Part shown: positions 45,504 through 54,491 of the stretch, one piece after another
Layout of the letters: each line of letters starts with the position of its first letter
Numbering within the stretch: position 1 is the first letter of the stretch
From: Veillonella_A intestinalis
Lineage (GTDB): Bacteria > Bacillota > Negativicutes > Veillonellales > Veillonellaceae
Length of the DNA stretch: 64,000 bases
Direction: 5' to 3'
Assembly: GCF_943192895.1 (NCBI RefSeq)
Contig: NZ_CALPCB010000003.1
Coordinates: forward strand, 194,752-258,751
The notes under the pieces: model-generated
Database searches by the model: none
What the model saw: only the letters and a program-made list of their open reading frames with translations
Told to the model about the DNA's origin: nothing
Translations under genes and position numbers: made by a program

Positions 45504-45632
45504 CAATAACTCCATTTCTAATTCGCGGAAACAAATGCGGTCCGTAACATTTACAAAAATTTGACATTATATCTCTCTTTGTTACTAGTATACCGAATTT
45601 TTTCGATAATGAAAAGAGTTATATAGGGGTTT

Positions 45633-46520
45633 CTATTTAAGAACCTTCTCTTTCACTTCATTTACAGTATCTTCACTTGGTTTGCCATTCCCATAAAGAA
45701 ATGCCATACCTACAAAGACGATGCCACCAATCATATTGCCTAGTGTTACTGGCAATAAGTTTTTAGTGAAAAAAGTACTCCAATTTAATTGTTGAAGTGC
45801 CTCTGCAGTTATGCCTAATTTAGCGGCTTGTGCTACATAGCTTGGATCAGACGCTGCAAAGATACCTGCTGGAATGTAATACATATTAGCTACACAGTGT
45901 TCAAAACCAGACAACACAAACATAAAGATTGGTAAATAAATAGATAATATTTTCCCAGAAGTTGACGTTGTGCCAAAGCTCAACCATACAGCTAAGCATA
46001 CTAACCAGTTACATAATATCCCTAAAACAATTGCTGCTGTAAGATCTAAACTTACTTTACCTAACGCGAGTTTTATTGTCATAGCACCGGCTAAATTAGC
46101 ACCACCATGCCATAACCCAGATTGACTCATCAACCAAGCAATAAAAAATGATCCTAAAAAATTCCCAATATATACATATACCCAATTTCGTAACATGGCA
46201 ACACTTGATACCCTACCACATAGCCAAGCATTGGTAATCAATACATTGCCAGTAAAAAGTTCTGCCCCAGATAATAATACAAATACAAGACCACAACCAA
46301 AAATAATACCTGCTACTAATCGTCCTAGCCCATACCATTCTGGTTGAGCCAATAAGTTAAAAGCTCCCATCGTTGATGCTTGCGAGGCAAAAGCAATAAA
46401 TGCGCCTGCTAAAAAACCTAATATTAAAAGTTGTACGCTCCCTAAACTACTTTTCTTTTCTCCAATGGCTAACGCCGCTGCCGTCGTTTCTATTGGTTTT
46501 AATAACATTGGTCCTTTCAT
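45633..46520 (-). CDS. focA: Formate/nitrite transporter, FocA-like
   Basis: A 295-residue inner-membrane channel of the FNT family with six helices. FIAFASQAS, LFTGNVLI and the helix-5 break segment CNWLVCLAVWLSF are typical, with the central histidine in GFEHCVANMYYIP. It probably moves formate, the product of Fhs and substrate of FdhF in this same region; nitrite is the alternative. Faces its own upstream region with no close partner gene. The ATG follows GGGAGTTAT. Confidence 0.9.
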   Translation of the reverse strand: MKGPMLLKPIETTAAALAIGEKKSSLGSVQLLILGFLAGAFIAFASQASTMGAFNLLAQPEWYGLGRLVAGIIFGCGLVFVLLSGAELFTGNVLITNAWLCGRVSSVAMLRNWVYVYIGNFLGSFFIAWLMSQSGLWHGGANLAGAMTIKLALGKVSLDLTAAIVLGILCNWLVCLAVWLSFGTTSTSGKILSIYLPIFMFVLSGFEHCVANMYYIPAGIFAASDPSYVAQAAKLGITAEALQQLNWSTFFTKNLLPVTLGNMIGGIVFVGMAFLYGNGKPSEDTVNEVKEKVLK

Positions 46521-46925
46521 ATAACTCCCTTCCGTATACCCTATCTAAGGATAGGTATACTTAAAAATCTAGAAACTATGATAACCAACTTCACCTAACT
46601 GTATCGGCAATGTAGTAAAACCTCCTTACTGCTTTTTTAAAACGCACAAAACCCATTCTTTCAAAAAACGCATACAATGAATAACTTATCTTCATTTATA
46701 AGCATTAAACAATATTCTATAGGAATTGTCAAGTATACTTTGCCTTGATTCTTCATCACTTTTTTATAATAATTGTCTACCAATACATATAATTACTGGC
46801 TTAATTACACATTACAGTTCCTTTACAAATAATTTACCGCCTTTTTTCTGTATCTTTTATAAGCCCTTTGTTAGGATAATAACAGCAGATGTTCATTCTT
46901 TTTTGATACATTAGGAGGTATTTTC
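46521..46925. other. Divergent intergenic region between focA and the phosphatase gene
   Basis: About 400 bases, AT-rich, carrying the control regions of two divergent genes. No RNA gene or further coding frame is convincing. I did not find a clear Pho box. Confidence 0.4.
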
Positions 46926-48785
46926 ATGAATGGCAAGCAGCATTTACGTAAAATGGTATTTTTTGCTTTAGCAGGCGCCTTAGCCTTTGGTATTAATGCA
47001 CCTATGGTAAAGGCCGATGCACCAGCACCAGCAGTTACACTTAGCTCACAAACAGAATTGTCAGCCACAGCTGTAATAAGTAAAGACATCAAAGTATTAC
47101 CAATCAATCAGGCTAAATTCTGGCAAGGTCAGCGCTTTGACTTTGAAGTAGAGCTTCCATTAGGTACTAAGCAAGTAGCTGTTACTATCAATGGTGAAGA
47201 TGCAAGCAAAGTATTTAAAGAAACACCTACCCTAACTCAACATAGCACTCATATTTCATACCGTATTAATGATGTGGCTTTTAAAGAGGTCGGTGATAAA
47301 CGTGTTAATGTGGTTGCTGCTACGAACCAAGGTACCTTAAAACAATCGGCAAGTTACAAAGTAGTTAATGAAAAAGCACAAAAGAAAGCAAAGAATGTAA
47401 TTCTTTTTGTAGGCGACGGTATGAGCATGCAGGCCAAAGAAGTAGCCCGTATCCTTTCTAAAGGTTTATCGGATGGTAAATTTAACGATATATTAGCTAT
47501 GGAAAAAATGCCTCACATGGCTTTAGTAACAACGTCTGGCTATGATTCACTCGTTACAGACTCTGCCAACAGTGCGTCTGCCTATAATACAGGTAATAAA
47601 TCCGTAGTTAACGCTATGGGTGTCTACGAAAATAGCACAGCTGACCCATTAGATGATCCAAAAGTAGAAAATATCTCTGAAATTATTTCACGCAGCAAAG
47701 ATATGTCCTATGGTATGGTAACTACAGCAGCAGTAACAGATGCAACGCCAGCAGCAGTAACAGCTCACACCCGTCGTCGTGGCGAGCAAAACTTTATTGC
47801 TACAGACTTTTTAAATCGAGCAAAACCACCAGCTGTTATCTTAGGTGGCGGTTCCCAATTCTTCTTACCATTGAGCACACCAGGCTCTAAACGTAAAGAT
47901 AATGTAAATGTTATCCAAGAATTTAAAGACAAAGGCTATCAATTTGCAGGTAATAAAACAGATTTAGCTAAAACAACAGCGGATAAACCACTTCTTGGCC
48001 TTTTCACCTTAAATACTATGAACGTATATATGGATCGCCAATTCTTACCAGAAAATCCTACCGTGCTTAAAGGTTTCAATGACCAACCAGGCCTAGTGGA
48101 TATGACTAAAAAAGCAATTGAAGTCCTTGAAAAGAATCCAAATGGTTTCTTCCTCATGTCAGAAGCTGGTTCCATTGATAAACAACTTCACACTATGGAT
48201 TGGCAACGTTCCGCTTACGATACTATCGAATTTGACCAAGCTATCAAATATGCGCAAGACTACTCCAAAGCTCATGGCGACAACACTTTAATTATCGTCG
48301 TAGCTGACCATGCTCATGGCATCAGTATTACTGGTACTTACAGTGAACAAGATGGTAAAGTAGGTCGTGAAGCAGTTCGTGTATATGGTGAAGCAGGCTG
48401 GCCAACCTTCATCGATGCAAATCGAGATGGTTTCCCAGATAACCCAGATGCGGATGTAACATTAGCTGTACAATATGCTAACTCCCCTGACCACTACGAA
48501 AATTACCGTTTCCAAACAGAGCCACATGATCCAGCTACTGCAGGCAAAGATGGTAAAGTAATTGCTAATCCAAAACGTGCTCCACAAGGTGCTCGTCTAG
48601 TAGAAGGCAGCTTACCAACTACAACTGGTGAAACTAGTGAAGTTCATTCCGCTGATGATGTAGTACTCATGGCACAAGGCCCTGGCTCTGAATACTTCAG
48701 TGGTGTTATGGATAATACCGAAGTATTCTTTGGTATTCTTCGTGCCCTTGGCATTGATGGCAACAAAGATGTATTAAAAAAATAA
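46926..48785 (+). CDS. phoA: Secreted alkaline phosphatase
   Basis: A 619-residue exported phosphomonoesterase. The signal peptide is about 30 residues (LRKMVFFALAGALAFGINA, then an Ala-x-Ala type site near KADA). A family-specific N-terminal beta domain covers about 45-150. The catalytic part has NVILFVGDGMSMQ (metal Asp), the nucleophile in VTDSANSASAYNTGNKS, and later metal sites SEAGSIDKQLH and VVADHAHG. It acts in the periplasm or cell surface with zinc and magnesium. The ATG follows TTAGGAGGTATTTTC. The gene leads into a possible metal transporter operon. Confidence 0.92.
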   Translation: MNGKQHLRKMVFFALAGALAFGINAPMVKADAPAPAVTLSSQTELSATAVISKDIKVLPINQAKFWQGQRFDFEVELPLGTKQVAVTINGEDASKVFKETPTLTQHSTHISYRINDVAFKEVGDKRVNVVAATNQGTLKQSASYKVVNEKAQKKAKNVILFVGDGMSMQAKEVARILSKGLSDGKFNDILAMEKMPHMALVTTSGYDSLVTDSANSASAYNTGNKSVVNAMGVYENSTADPLDDPKVENISEIISRSKDMSYGMVTTAAVTDATPAAVTAHTRRRGEQNFIATDFLNRAKPPAVILGGGSQFFLPLSTPGSKRKDNVNVIQEFKDKGYQFAGNKTDLAKTTADKPLLGLFTLNTMNVYMDRQFLPENPTVLKGFNDQPGLVDMTKKAIEVLEKNPNGFFLMSEAGSIDKQLHTMDWQRSAYDTIEFDQAIKYAQDYSKAHGDNTLIIVVADHAHGISITGTYSEQDGKVGREAVRVYGEAGWPTFIDANRDGFPDNPDADVTLAVQYANSPDHYENYRFQTEPHDPATAGKDGKVIANPKRAPQGARLVEGSLPTTTGETSEVHSADDVVLMAQGPGSEYFSGVMDNTEVFFGILRALGIDGNKDVLKK

Positions 48786-48816
48786 GTAAAAAATAATTAA
48801 GGATGTGACTAGGAAC

Positions 48817-49266
48817 ATGATGCAATTAAAACAATGGTTGCGCCCACTTATACTCTGTTTCGCCTTACAACTTTTGACAATTTCGCTACCACAAACAGTG
48901 CTAGCAAATTGGCTTAGCTTTGGCGATATGTATGCAGGTGCTACTTCAGAAGGGCTTATCTTATCGGACAGCTTATTATCCCAAAATGGACAAACGGTAA
49001 CTATGCAAGGTTATATGGCGCCACCGCTAAAACCAAGCATTAACTTCTTTGTTCTTACAGAAACGCCTATGTCCATATGCCCTTTCTGCTCTACTGATGC
49101 CGATTGGCCTAGTGACATTGTAGTCGTTTATCTGGATGATGCGGTAACAGCACTTCCTTATGATCAAGATATTACCGTAACCGGCCAACTCGATGTAGGC
49201 AGCTATGTAGATGGTGAAACAGGCTTCGTTAGCCTTGTTCGCATCTTAGGTGCTGAGGTAAATTAA
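48817..49266 (+). CDS. Exported DUF3299-like protein with CPFC motif
   Basis: About 149 residues with a signal peptide (LILCFALQLLTISLPQTVLA) and a small beta-rich domain. The motif MSICPFCSTDADWP followed by IVVVYLDD resembles DUF3299 proteins found beside FtsX-type ABC genes. The two cysteines could bind a metal or redox partner. The start may be the ATG at 48817 or the next codon. It lies one base before the ATPase gene and after the phosphatase, so it is part of one operon. Role unknown. Confidence 0.6.
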   Translation: MMQLKQWLRPLILCFALQLLTISLPQTVLANWLSFGDMYAGATSEGLILSDSLLSQNGQTVTMQGYMAPPLKPSINFFVLTETPMSICPFCSTDADWPSDIVVVYLDDAVTALPYDQDITVTGQLDVGSYVDGETGFVSLVRILGAEVN

Positions 49267-49267
49267 T

Positions 49268-49939
49268 ATGATTCACATTGAAAGCTTAACCCATCAATTT
49301 CCTGATGGCGAAACCTCTGTGACAGCACTAGATTTACCTAATTTCTCCGCCACTACTGGCAGTCAATGGTGTATTACCGGTGTCAGTGGTAGCGGGAAAT
49401 CTACCTTATTACAGTGCCTAGCCGGTCTCTTACAACCTACAACAGGTATACTTCAAGTTGAGGACATGTATCTTAATGAAGCGTCATCTAAAGAGCTTGA
49501 TACTTGGCGTGGTAAAAAAGTAGGCTATATCTTTCAAGACTTCAATTTGCTCAACTTTTTAACAGTTGAAGACAATATCCTAAGCGGTGCTTTCTTTGCC
49601 AATCGGTTTACGCACAAAGAAATGGTGCAAGAAATGGAGCAACTCACTAATCTTATGGGCATTGCCCCTTTACGCCATAAAAAGCCTACCCAATTGAGCA
49701 AAGGTGAGCAACAACGTGTTGCTATTGCTAGAGCGCTTATCAAAAAGCCCAGCCTCCTCTTGGCTGATGAGCCTACAGCTAGCCTAGATGAAGCAAATAG
49801 TCGTCTTGTTATTGATTTATTGAAAGCCTATAGTGAAACACTACAAGCTACCCTACTTATTACGAGCCATGAAGAACCTGTCATTTCTCAATTTTCCAAT
49901 CGACTTCACTTAACAAAGCGAGGTACCCATGATTCGTAA
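49268..49939 (+). CDS. ABC transporter ATP-binding protein, LolD-like
   Basis: A 223-residue ATPase with Walker A GVSGSGKST (about 37-45), Q-loop FQDFNLLNFLTVEDN, signature LSKGEQQRVAIARAL (the second G of LSGGQ is K) and Walker B LLLADEPTASLD, then TSHE. It powers the FtsX permease whose start overlaps its end by 11 bases. Same operon as the DUF3299-like gene. Confidence 0.9.
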   Translation: MIHIESLTHQFPDGETSVTALDLPNFSATTGSQWCITGVSGSGKSTLLQCLAGLLQPTTGILQVEDMYLNEASSKELDTWRGKKVGYIFQDFNLLNFLTVEDNILSGAFFANRFTHKEMVQEMEQLTNLMGIAPLRHKKPTQLSKGEQQRVAIARALIKKPSLLLADEPTASLDEANSRLVIDLLKAYSETLQATLLITSHEEPVISQFSNRLHLTKRGTHDS

Positions 49940-51125
49940 AATAGCCTGGCAACAACTTTGGTCCAAACCATTGACGACCACCCTACTTCTACTCGTCATG
50001 GCCTTAGCCGTTGCGTTAAGTGTATTAGTCGTTTCCTTAGGGAGCGGGCTTCAGCGGGGACTCATTGCTGCGACTGAACCCTTTACGCTCCTAGTAGCTT
50101 CCCCTGGCAGTAGTCAACAATTTGTATTAAATACCGTCTTTTTACAAGATAAACCCTTAGCTAATCTCCCCTATAGCGAAGTAGAGCAATTGCGTAATAA
50201 ACCAAAATTAGTAAAACAAGCTATACCCCTAGCCTTTGGGGATAGTATCAAAGGCTATCGCCTTGTTGGTACTGAACCTGAAATTTTTACTATTCGTCCT
50301 AGTGCTAGTCAACCTGAATGGTTACGCCTAGCAGAAGGAAAGCCTTTTGCCGAACATTTTGAAGCCGTAATTGGACAAGATGTGGCTAAACATACAGGGC
50401 TTAAAGTAGGTGATACCTTCCACTCTACCCATGGCACATTAGCCAAAGGAAAAGCGCACGAGGATCATCCGTTCACAGTCGTAGGAATTCTAGCTGACAC
50501 CAATGGCCCCTATAACCAAGCTGTACTCACGTCCATTGACAGTATTTGGGATTTACATGCCCATGGTCATGACCTTTCTACCAAAGGCGATGTGACTGCT
50601 ATCATGGTCGAGCCAGTCGGCTATGGTCAGGCCTATACCTTAGCTAGCCTCTACACTAAACAAAAAGATGCGCAACTCGTATTTCCTGCGCAAGTTATCA
50701 CGCAACTCTTTAATCTAATGGGACGTGGTGAAAAATTATGGCAGCCTATTGGCTATCTGCTAATTATACTAGCCATGCTAGTCGTATTAGTTACAGCCTA
50801 TTTAGCAACTCTTAATCGTTTACGAGATTATGCAATTTTAAAAGCCCTAGGAGCTACGCAAAAACAACTGTATAGTATCTTAGGTCAACAAACGGTTTAT
50901 ATTATTAGTTTAGGCGCTATTATGGGATGGGGACTAGGCTTTGGAGCCTACCTTGGCATAGCTCATTGGCTCAATGCAAGTTCTGCCATTATCATGCCCC
51001 CTAGCATTTCCCTCGCCTCTCTTCAATTAACCCTATTATGTATCATCGTTGGTCTAGTGTTTGGCTTATTACCTATTCTCGCCTTTCATCGAAAGACTAA
51101 ACACCTCCACGATGTTATGAATTAA
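49929..51125 (+). CDS. FtsX-family ABC permease with a His-rich loop
   Basis: A 398-residue permease: one N-terminal helix (about 14-38), a MacB_PCD-type extracytoplasmic domain and three C-terminal helices. The segment LNRLRDYAILKALGATQKQL is the coupling helix. The extracytoplasmic domain carries DTFHSTHG, KAHEDHP and IWDLHAHGHDLS, giving several clustered histidines that could bind metal. With the Cys-motif partner and a zinc enzyme upstream, metal-linked transport is a fair guess; it is inference. The ATG follows CGAGGTACCC. Confidence 0.85.
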   Translation: MIRKIAWQQLWSKPLTTTLLLLVMALAVALSVLVVSLGSGLQRGLIAATEPFTLLVASPGSSQQFVLNTVFLQDKPLANLPYSEVEQLRNKPKLVKQAIPLAFGDSIKGYRLVGTEPEIFTIRPSASQPEWLRLAEGKPFAEHFEAVIGQDVAKHTGLKVGDTFHSTHGTLAKGKAHEDHPFTVVGILADTNGPYNQAVLTSIDSIWDLHAHGHDLSTKGDVTAIMVEPVGYGQAYTLASLYTKQKDAQLVFPAQVITQLFNLMGRGEKLWQPIGYLLIILAMLVVLVTAYLATLNRLRDYAILKALGATQKQLYSILGQQTVYIISLGAIMGWGLGFGAYLGIAHWLNASSAIIMPPSISLASLQLTLLCIIVGLVFGLLPILAFHRKTKHLHDVMN

Positions 51126-51133
51126 CCTCACAA

Positions 51134-51224
51134 AAAAAAGGATATACCTCGTGAGTCTAAGTAAAACGAACTTATGAATACATAAGTCGATGTCTTACTT
51201 ATACCGCTTGGTATATCCTTTTTT
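51134..51224. terminator. Terminator with a 61-base structured loop
   Basis: AAAAAAGGATATACC (51134-51148) pairs perfectly with GGTATATCCTTTTTT (51210-51224). Inside are TAAGTAA/TTACTTA and CTTATG-AATA-CATAAG, forming nested stems, with CGAAC before the inner stem. It lies between convergent genes. Confidence 0.8.
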
Positions 51225-51279
51225 GTTATATGCTATTTTTTATTACCTTAAACTTATCAAAATCAATATATTGCATATA

Positions 51280-51510
51280 TTATTTAATAATGACTAAGGC
51301 ACCACTATTTACTAGTTCAAACAACTTTGGAAGCGCCAATTCATCATATGTATTTGGCTCTTGTGTCATAGTAAAAACAACCTGCCGCTGATTGCGAATT
51401 AACGCTTCAAATAAGCGGTGTAAAGCGCGCTGAGATAATTCATCCGCTTCCCGTACTACATAATCAAATTCACTCACTAAAAGCATATCAATCTTAACAA
51501 AAGTTTCCAT
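51280..51510 (-). CDS. DnaA-core-like fragment, C-terminal part
   Basis: A 76-residue frame. IDMLLVSEFDYVVREADELS, LHRLFEALIRNQRQVVFT and LPKLFELVNSGALVII line up, in order and spacing, with the Walker B to sensor-1 part of the DnaA AAA+ domain (LLIDDIQF, then TFN.L....KQIV.(T/S), then LRSRFEWGL). The Walker B aspartates are replaced (LLVSEFDY). The same frame stays open upstream to about 51557 (SVTYGYVADF), so it probably continues the gene at 51534-51788 after a one-base frameshift. No ribosome site of its own is clear. Confidence 0.55.
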   Translation of the reverse strand: METFVKIDMLLVSEFDYVVREADELSQRALHRLFEALIRNQRQVVFTMTQEPNTYDELALPKLFELVNSGALVIIK

Positions 51511-51533
51511 AAAATCAGCAACATAGCCATAGG

Positions 51534-51788
51534 TTACGCTGTCCGTATAAGCCTGTATAATTCTTGTCCATTTTTTTCTAAAATCACTAAATTGGGTTCA
51601 ATCGTTAACGCTTCTCGTTTAACAATCTCTCCTACATGAGCCATACGATCTTCCGTGCCCACTACAACTAATGGATTATGTTCTTCAGCCCCTAAAGCGG
51701 CCGCTACTGTATCAAACGTATGACGCGCATCCGCTTTCACAATCGTATCTGTTCGTTTTAAAATATCGGTATTAATTGTATCTTTCAT
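51534..51788 (-). CDS. DnaA-core-like fragment, N-terminal part, no Walker A
   Basis: An 84-residue frame starting at ATG after GAGGAGTTTTAAC. RHTFDTVAAALGAEEHNPLV resembles the start of DnaA domain III (YTFDTF...NPLF.YG), but the P-loop GGVGLGKTH is replaced by GTEDRMAHV. NLVILEKNGQELY then matches the VVYLSSEKFTNE strand and helix. It cannot bind ATP in the usual way. Near 51551-51560 adding one C (TTATACCAGG) would join it to the next frame and give a single protein of about 170 residues. Confidence 0.6.
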   Translation of the reverse strand: MKDTINTDILKRTDTIVKADARHTFDTVAAALGAEEHNPLVVVGTEDRMAHVGEIVKREALTIEPNLVILEKNGQELYRLIRTA

Positions 51789-52061
51789 GTTAAAACTCCT
51801 CATAATATAAACTTTTAAGCCTTAAATTATCTAATAAGCCCCTGTAGCTTTCTATTTACCTATATTACTCATCATTGCCAATATACAAATGAGCATATTC
51901 CCATTATAACAGAAAAATCGGTAATCGAATACTTCGATTACCGATTTCCTTATACCTATCTACTCCATGATTAAACCATAAGTAGCTAAAGACCCTCTCC
52001 TCGCAGCTAATGATCTAACTCTGAGCAAACAATACTGGGCTTCTCCCCACTCCTCAATTAA

Positions 52062-52238
52062 CTATTTCGCTTTAGATGCCAAAGCTGCCGCTTCAGTACG
52101 TTTACGAATTGCGTCAATTAAAGGTTTAACTTCTAAAAATTCTGCATCCGTTAATCGGAATGTACGACCTTTACGGTCAAATAATGATTTTTTGCGACCT
52201 GCGCCCGCGCGTTTGCCGCCCCACTTGTTACTTTTCAT
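52062..52238 (-). CDS. Small basic protein, unknown
   Basis: A 58-residue protein starting MKSNKWGGKRAGAGRKKSLF, a basic Gly-rich motif seen in small DNA-associated or phage-like proteins. A predicted helical part with LTDAEFLEVKPLIDAIRKR and a Lys/Ala-rich end follow. The start at 52238 has an excellent AAGGGAGGAACGTT; a longer frame to 52274 is not needed. It may bind nucleic acid, but no family is recognised. Isolated gene. Confidence 0.65.
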   Translation of the reverse strand: MKSNKWGGKRAGAGRKKSLFDRKGRTFRLTDAEFLEVKPLIDAIRKRTEAAALASKAK

Positions 52239-52460
52239 AACGTTCCTCCCTTGGGATATGCGTAACACTGCCATGCAAAAAAATAACTATTCTTCTCTGT
52301 TTATAGTATATACTATTCAAGCGCTAAATATCAATATTCTAATTCATGTATTCCCTAAAGTTTTACATATTTTTTACATTAAACGCCACTATAATTCAAA
52401 TTCCTTTGATTTTCTACACGATTAACTCTATACACTAGTTAAATCAAGGACTTTATTACT

Positions 52461-54410
52461 TTATCGCTCTGCCAGTTCAAGCCAGCGCATTGTTTTTAAC
52501 TCTAATTCTTCCGCCACTTTGGCTCGTTCTGCCATAGTCTGTTCCATCGCTTCATAATCCCCACCAGCTTGGTTCAACATAGCATCATAGGCCTTTAATA
52601 AGCCTTCTAATTCAGCTACTTTCAACTCCAATTCCTCCAACTCAGACTGCTCAGCTTTGGTAAGAGGCTTAACTTCCTTATTAGCAGCTAACTCCTTCAA
52701 ATTACTTCCCTTATCACCAATGTTTGCCGCCTCTACGTCATCTAAAATAGTTGTGCCTGACCCCTTTGAACTATTTTGCGGCTTAGTTGATTTACTTAAC
52801 CCATGTGATTTAACATCTTCCGCTGACGCCTCTTCCGCCTCTACTAATTCTCGATATTCAGAATAAGCACCATGAATAATATCTATTTGCCCGTCCCCTT
52901 TAAAGACAAATAACTTATCTACTACACGATCTAAGAAATACCGATCATGGCATACTGTAATCACTACACCACTAAAAGAATCTAAAAACTCTTCCAACAC
53001 TTCTAAGGTAGGAATATCCAAATCATTAGTCGGCTCATCTAATAACAATACATTAGGCGCACTCATGAGCAATTTTAGTAAATATAATCGTCTTTTTTCA
53101 CCACCAGATAGCTTGCGAATGGGAACACCGTGAAGTTCTGGGGTAAATAAGAACCTCTCTAGTATTTGTCCAGCGCTTAAGGTGCTACCATCAGCTAATA
53201 CCATGTAGCGATGATCCTCACGAATATAATCTAAGACCCGTTGATCTTCATCAAAAGGTGGTAACTCCTGTGTAAAATGCGCAGTTCGCACCGTTTCACC
53301 ACGCCCTACAGTCCCAGATAAAGGTTCATATGTCCCATCTAACAAACGCATGAATGTGGATTTACCAATCCCATTAGGTCCTACAATACCAATACGATCA
53401 TGACGAACAACATGATAGGTAAAATCTTTTACTAAGGTCTTCTCTCCTAAATCAAAAGATAAATGCTCTATATCAAAAATTGTTTTCCCCAAACGACTCT
53501 TTAAGGCAATCGGATCTAATGTATCAGCACGGCGTGCCACATCTTGGGCTTTGAGAGTTTCATAACGCTGCAAACGAGCCTTTTGCTTCGTTGAACGAGC
53601 TTGAGCGCCACGACGCACCCATGCTAACTCCCGTTTTAAAAATTGCCGACGCTTTTCAGCCGTAGCTGCTTCACGTTCTTCTCGCTCTGCCTTTAATGTA
53701 AGAAAGGTTTCATAGGTACCTTCATAACTATAAAAATGTCGGTCAGATAACTCTAATATTTCATCGCTTAAAGCATCTAAAAAATAGCGGTCATGGGTAC
53801 TGATTACTAGCCCACCCTTACGGGCTAATAAATATTTTTCAAGCCATTCAATGCTGGCTTCATCAAGGTGGTTAGTCGGTTCATCGAGAAGTAAAAGATC
53901 ACTAGGATATAATAAAGCCTGTCCCAACGCTAACCGACGTCGTTGTCCCCCTGATAAATGTTTCACTGGCTTAGTTAAATCTTCAAACCCTAATTTAGTA
54001 AGAATCGTACGTGCTTGTTGCTCAACTTGCCAGCCCCCTTCTGCATCCATACGCCCCAATAGGCGCAAGTGTTCAGCGCTACCTGGCGCTTGTTGATCCA
54101 CACGCTCATATTCACGAACTAAACTCAACACAGGATGATGAGCTAAAAATATATTTTCTAACAAGGACGCTTCTTCATCAAATTCAGGAGCTTGTGATAA
54201 ATAATAAATAGACGCCTTGCCATTTCTCAAAATAGTACCTTTTTCAGGTTCTATTAGGCCTGCCAAAAGACGCATAAAGGTAGATTTGCCCGTACCATTT
54301 ACACCAATAAGACCAATTCGTTTTGTATCCGTAAAAGTCATGCTGGCGCCTTCAAATAAGCGGCGGGTACCATATGATTGACTTACATCTTGTAAGGTTA
54401 ATACATTCAT
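52461..54410 (-). CDS. uup: ABC-F ATPase, Uup-like
   Basis: A 649-residue cytoplasmic protein with two ABC domains and no membrane part. Walker A motifs are GVNGTGKST (about 36) and GPNGIGKST (about 345); signatures LSGGQRRRLALGQAL and LSGGEKRRLYLLKLL; Walker B LLLLDEPTNHLD and VLLLDEPTNDLD. The linker between domains is rich in Arg and Lys. A coiled coil near the C-terminus (about 585-649) matches Uup, which acts on ribosomes or branched DNA. Downstream of it nothing is co-transcribed. Confidence 0.9.
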   Translation of the reverse strand: MNVLTLQDVSQSYGTRRLFEGASMTFTDTKRIGLIGVNGTGKSTFMRLLAGLIEPEKGTILRNGKASIYYLSQAPEFDEEASLLENIFLAHHPVLSLVREYERVDQQAPGSAEHLRLLGRMDAEGGWQVEQQARTILTKLGFEDLTKPVKHLSGGQRRRLALGQALLYPSDLLLLDEPTNHLDEASIEWLEKYLLARKGGLVISTHDRYFLDALSDEILELSDRHFYSYEGTYETFLTLKAEREEREAATAEKRRQFLKRELAWVRRGAQARSTKQKARLQRYETLKAQDVARRADTLDPIALKSRLGKTIFDIEHLSFDLGEKTLVKDFTYHVVRHDRIGIVGPNGIGKSTFMRLLDGTYEPLSGTVGRGETVRTAHFTQELPPFDEDQRVLDYIREDHRYMVLADGSTLSAGQILERFLFTPELHGVPIRKLSGGEKRRLYLLKLLMSAPNVLLLDEPTNDLDIPTLEVLEEFLDSFSGVVITVCHDRYFLDRVVDKLFVFKGDGQIDIIHGAYSEYRELVEAEEASAEDVKSHGLSKSTKPQNSSKGSGTTILDDVEAANIGDKGSNLKELAANKEVKPLTKAEQSELEELELKVAELEGLLKAYDAMLNQAGGDYEAMEQTMAERAKVAEELELKTMRWLELAER

Positions 54411-54428
54411 AAATTAATATTTCCTTTC

Positions 54429-54489
54429 AAAAAGAGCTGTCCAGCAAAGTTAGCTACAGAATGTAAGCACTTTGTGGATAGCTCTTTTT
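54429..54489 (-). terminator. Terminator with structured loop
   Basis: AAAAAGAGCTGTCCA (54429-54443) pairs, with one wobble, with TGGATAGCTCTTTTT (54475-54489). The loop has an inner CAAAGT/ACTTTG stem. It ends the small acidic gene on its right. Confidence 0.8.
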
Positions 54490-54491
54490 CA

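Noticed and set aside
46871..47107. Minus-strand frame over the alkaline phosphatase start
   Set aside because: It is an antisense shadow of the signal-peptide region of a well-supported gene.
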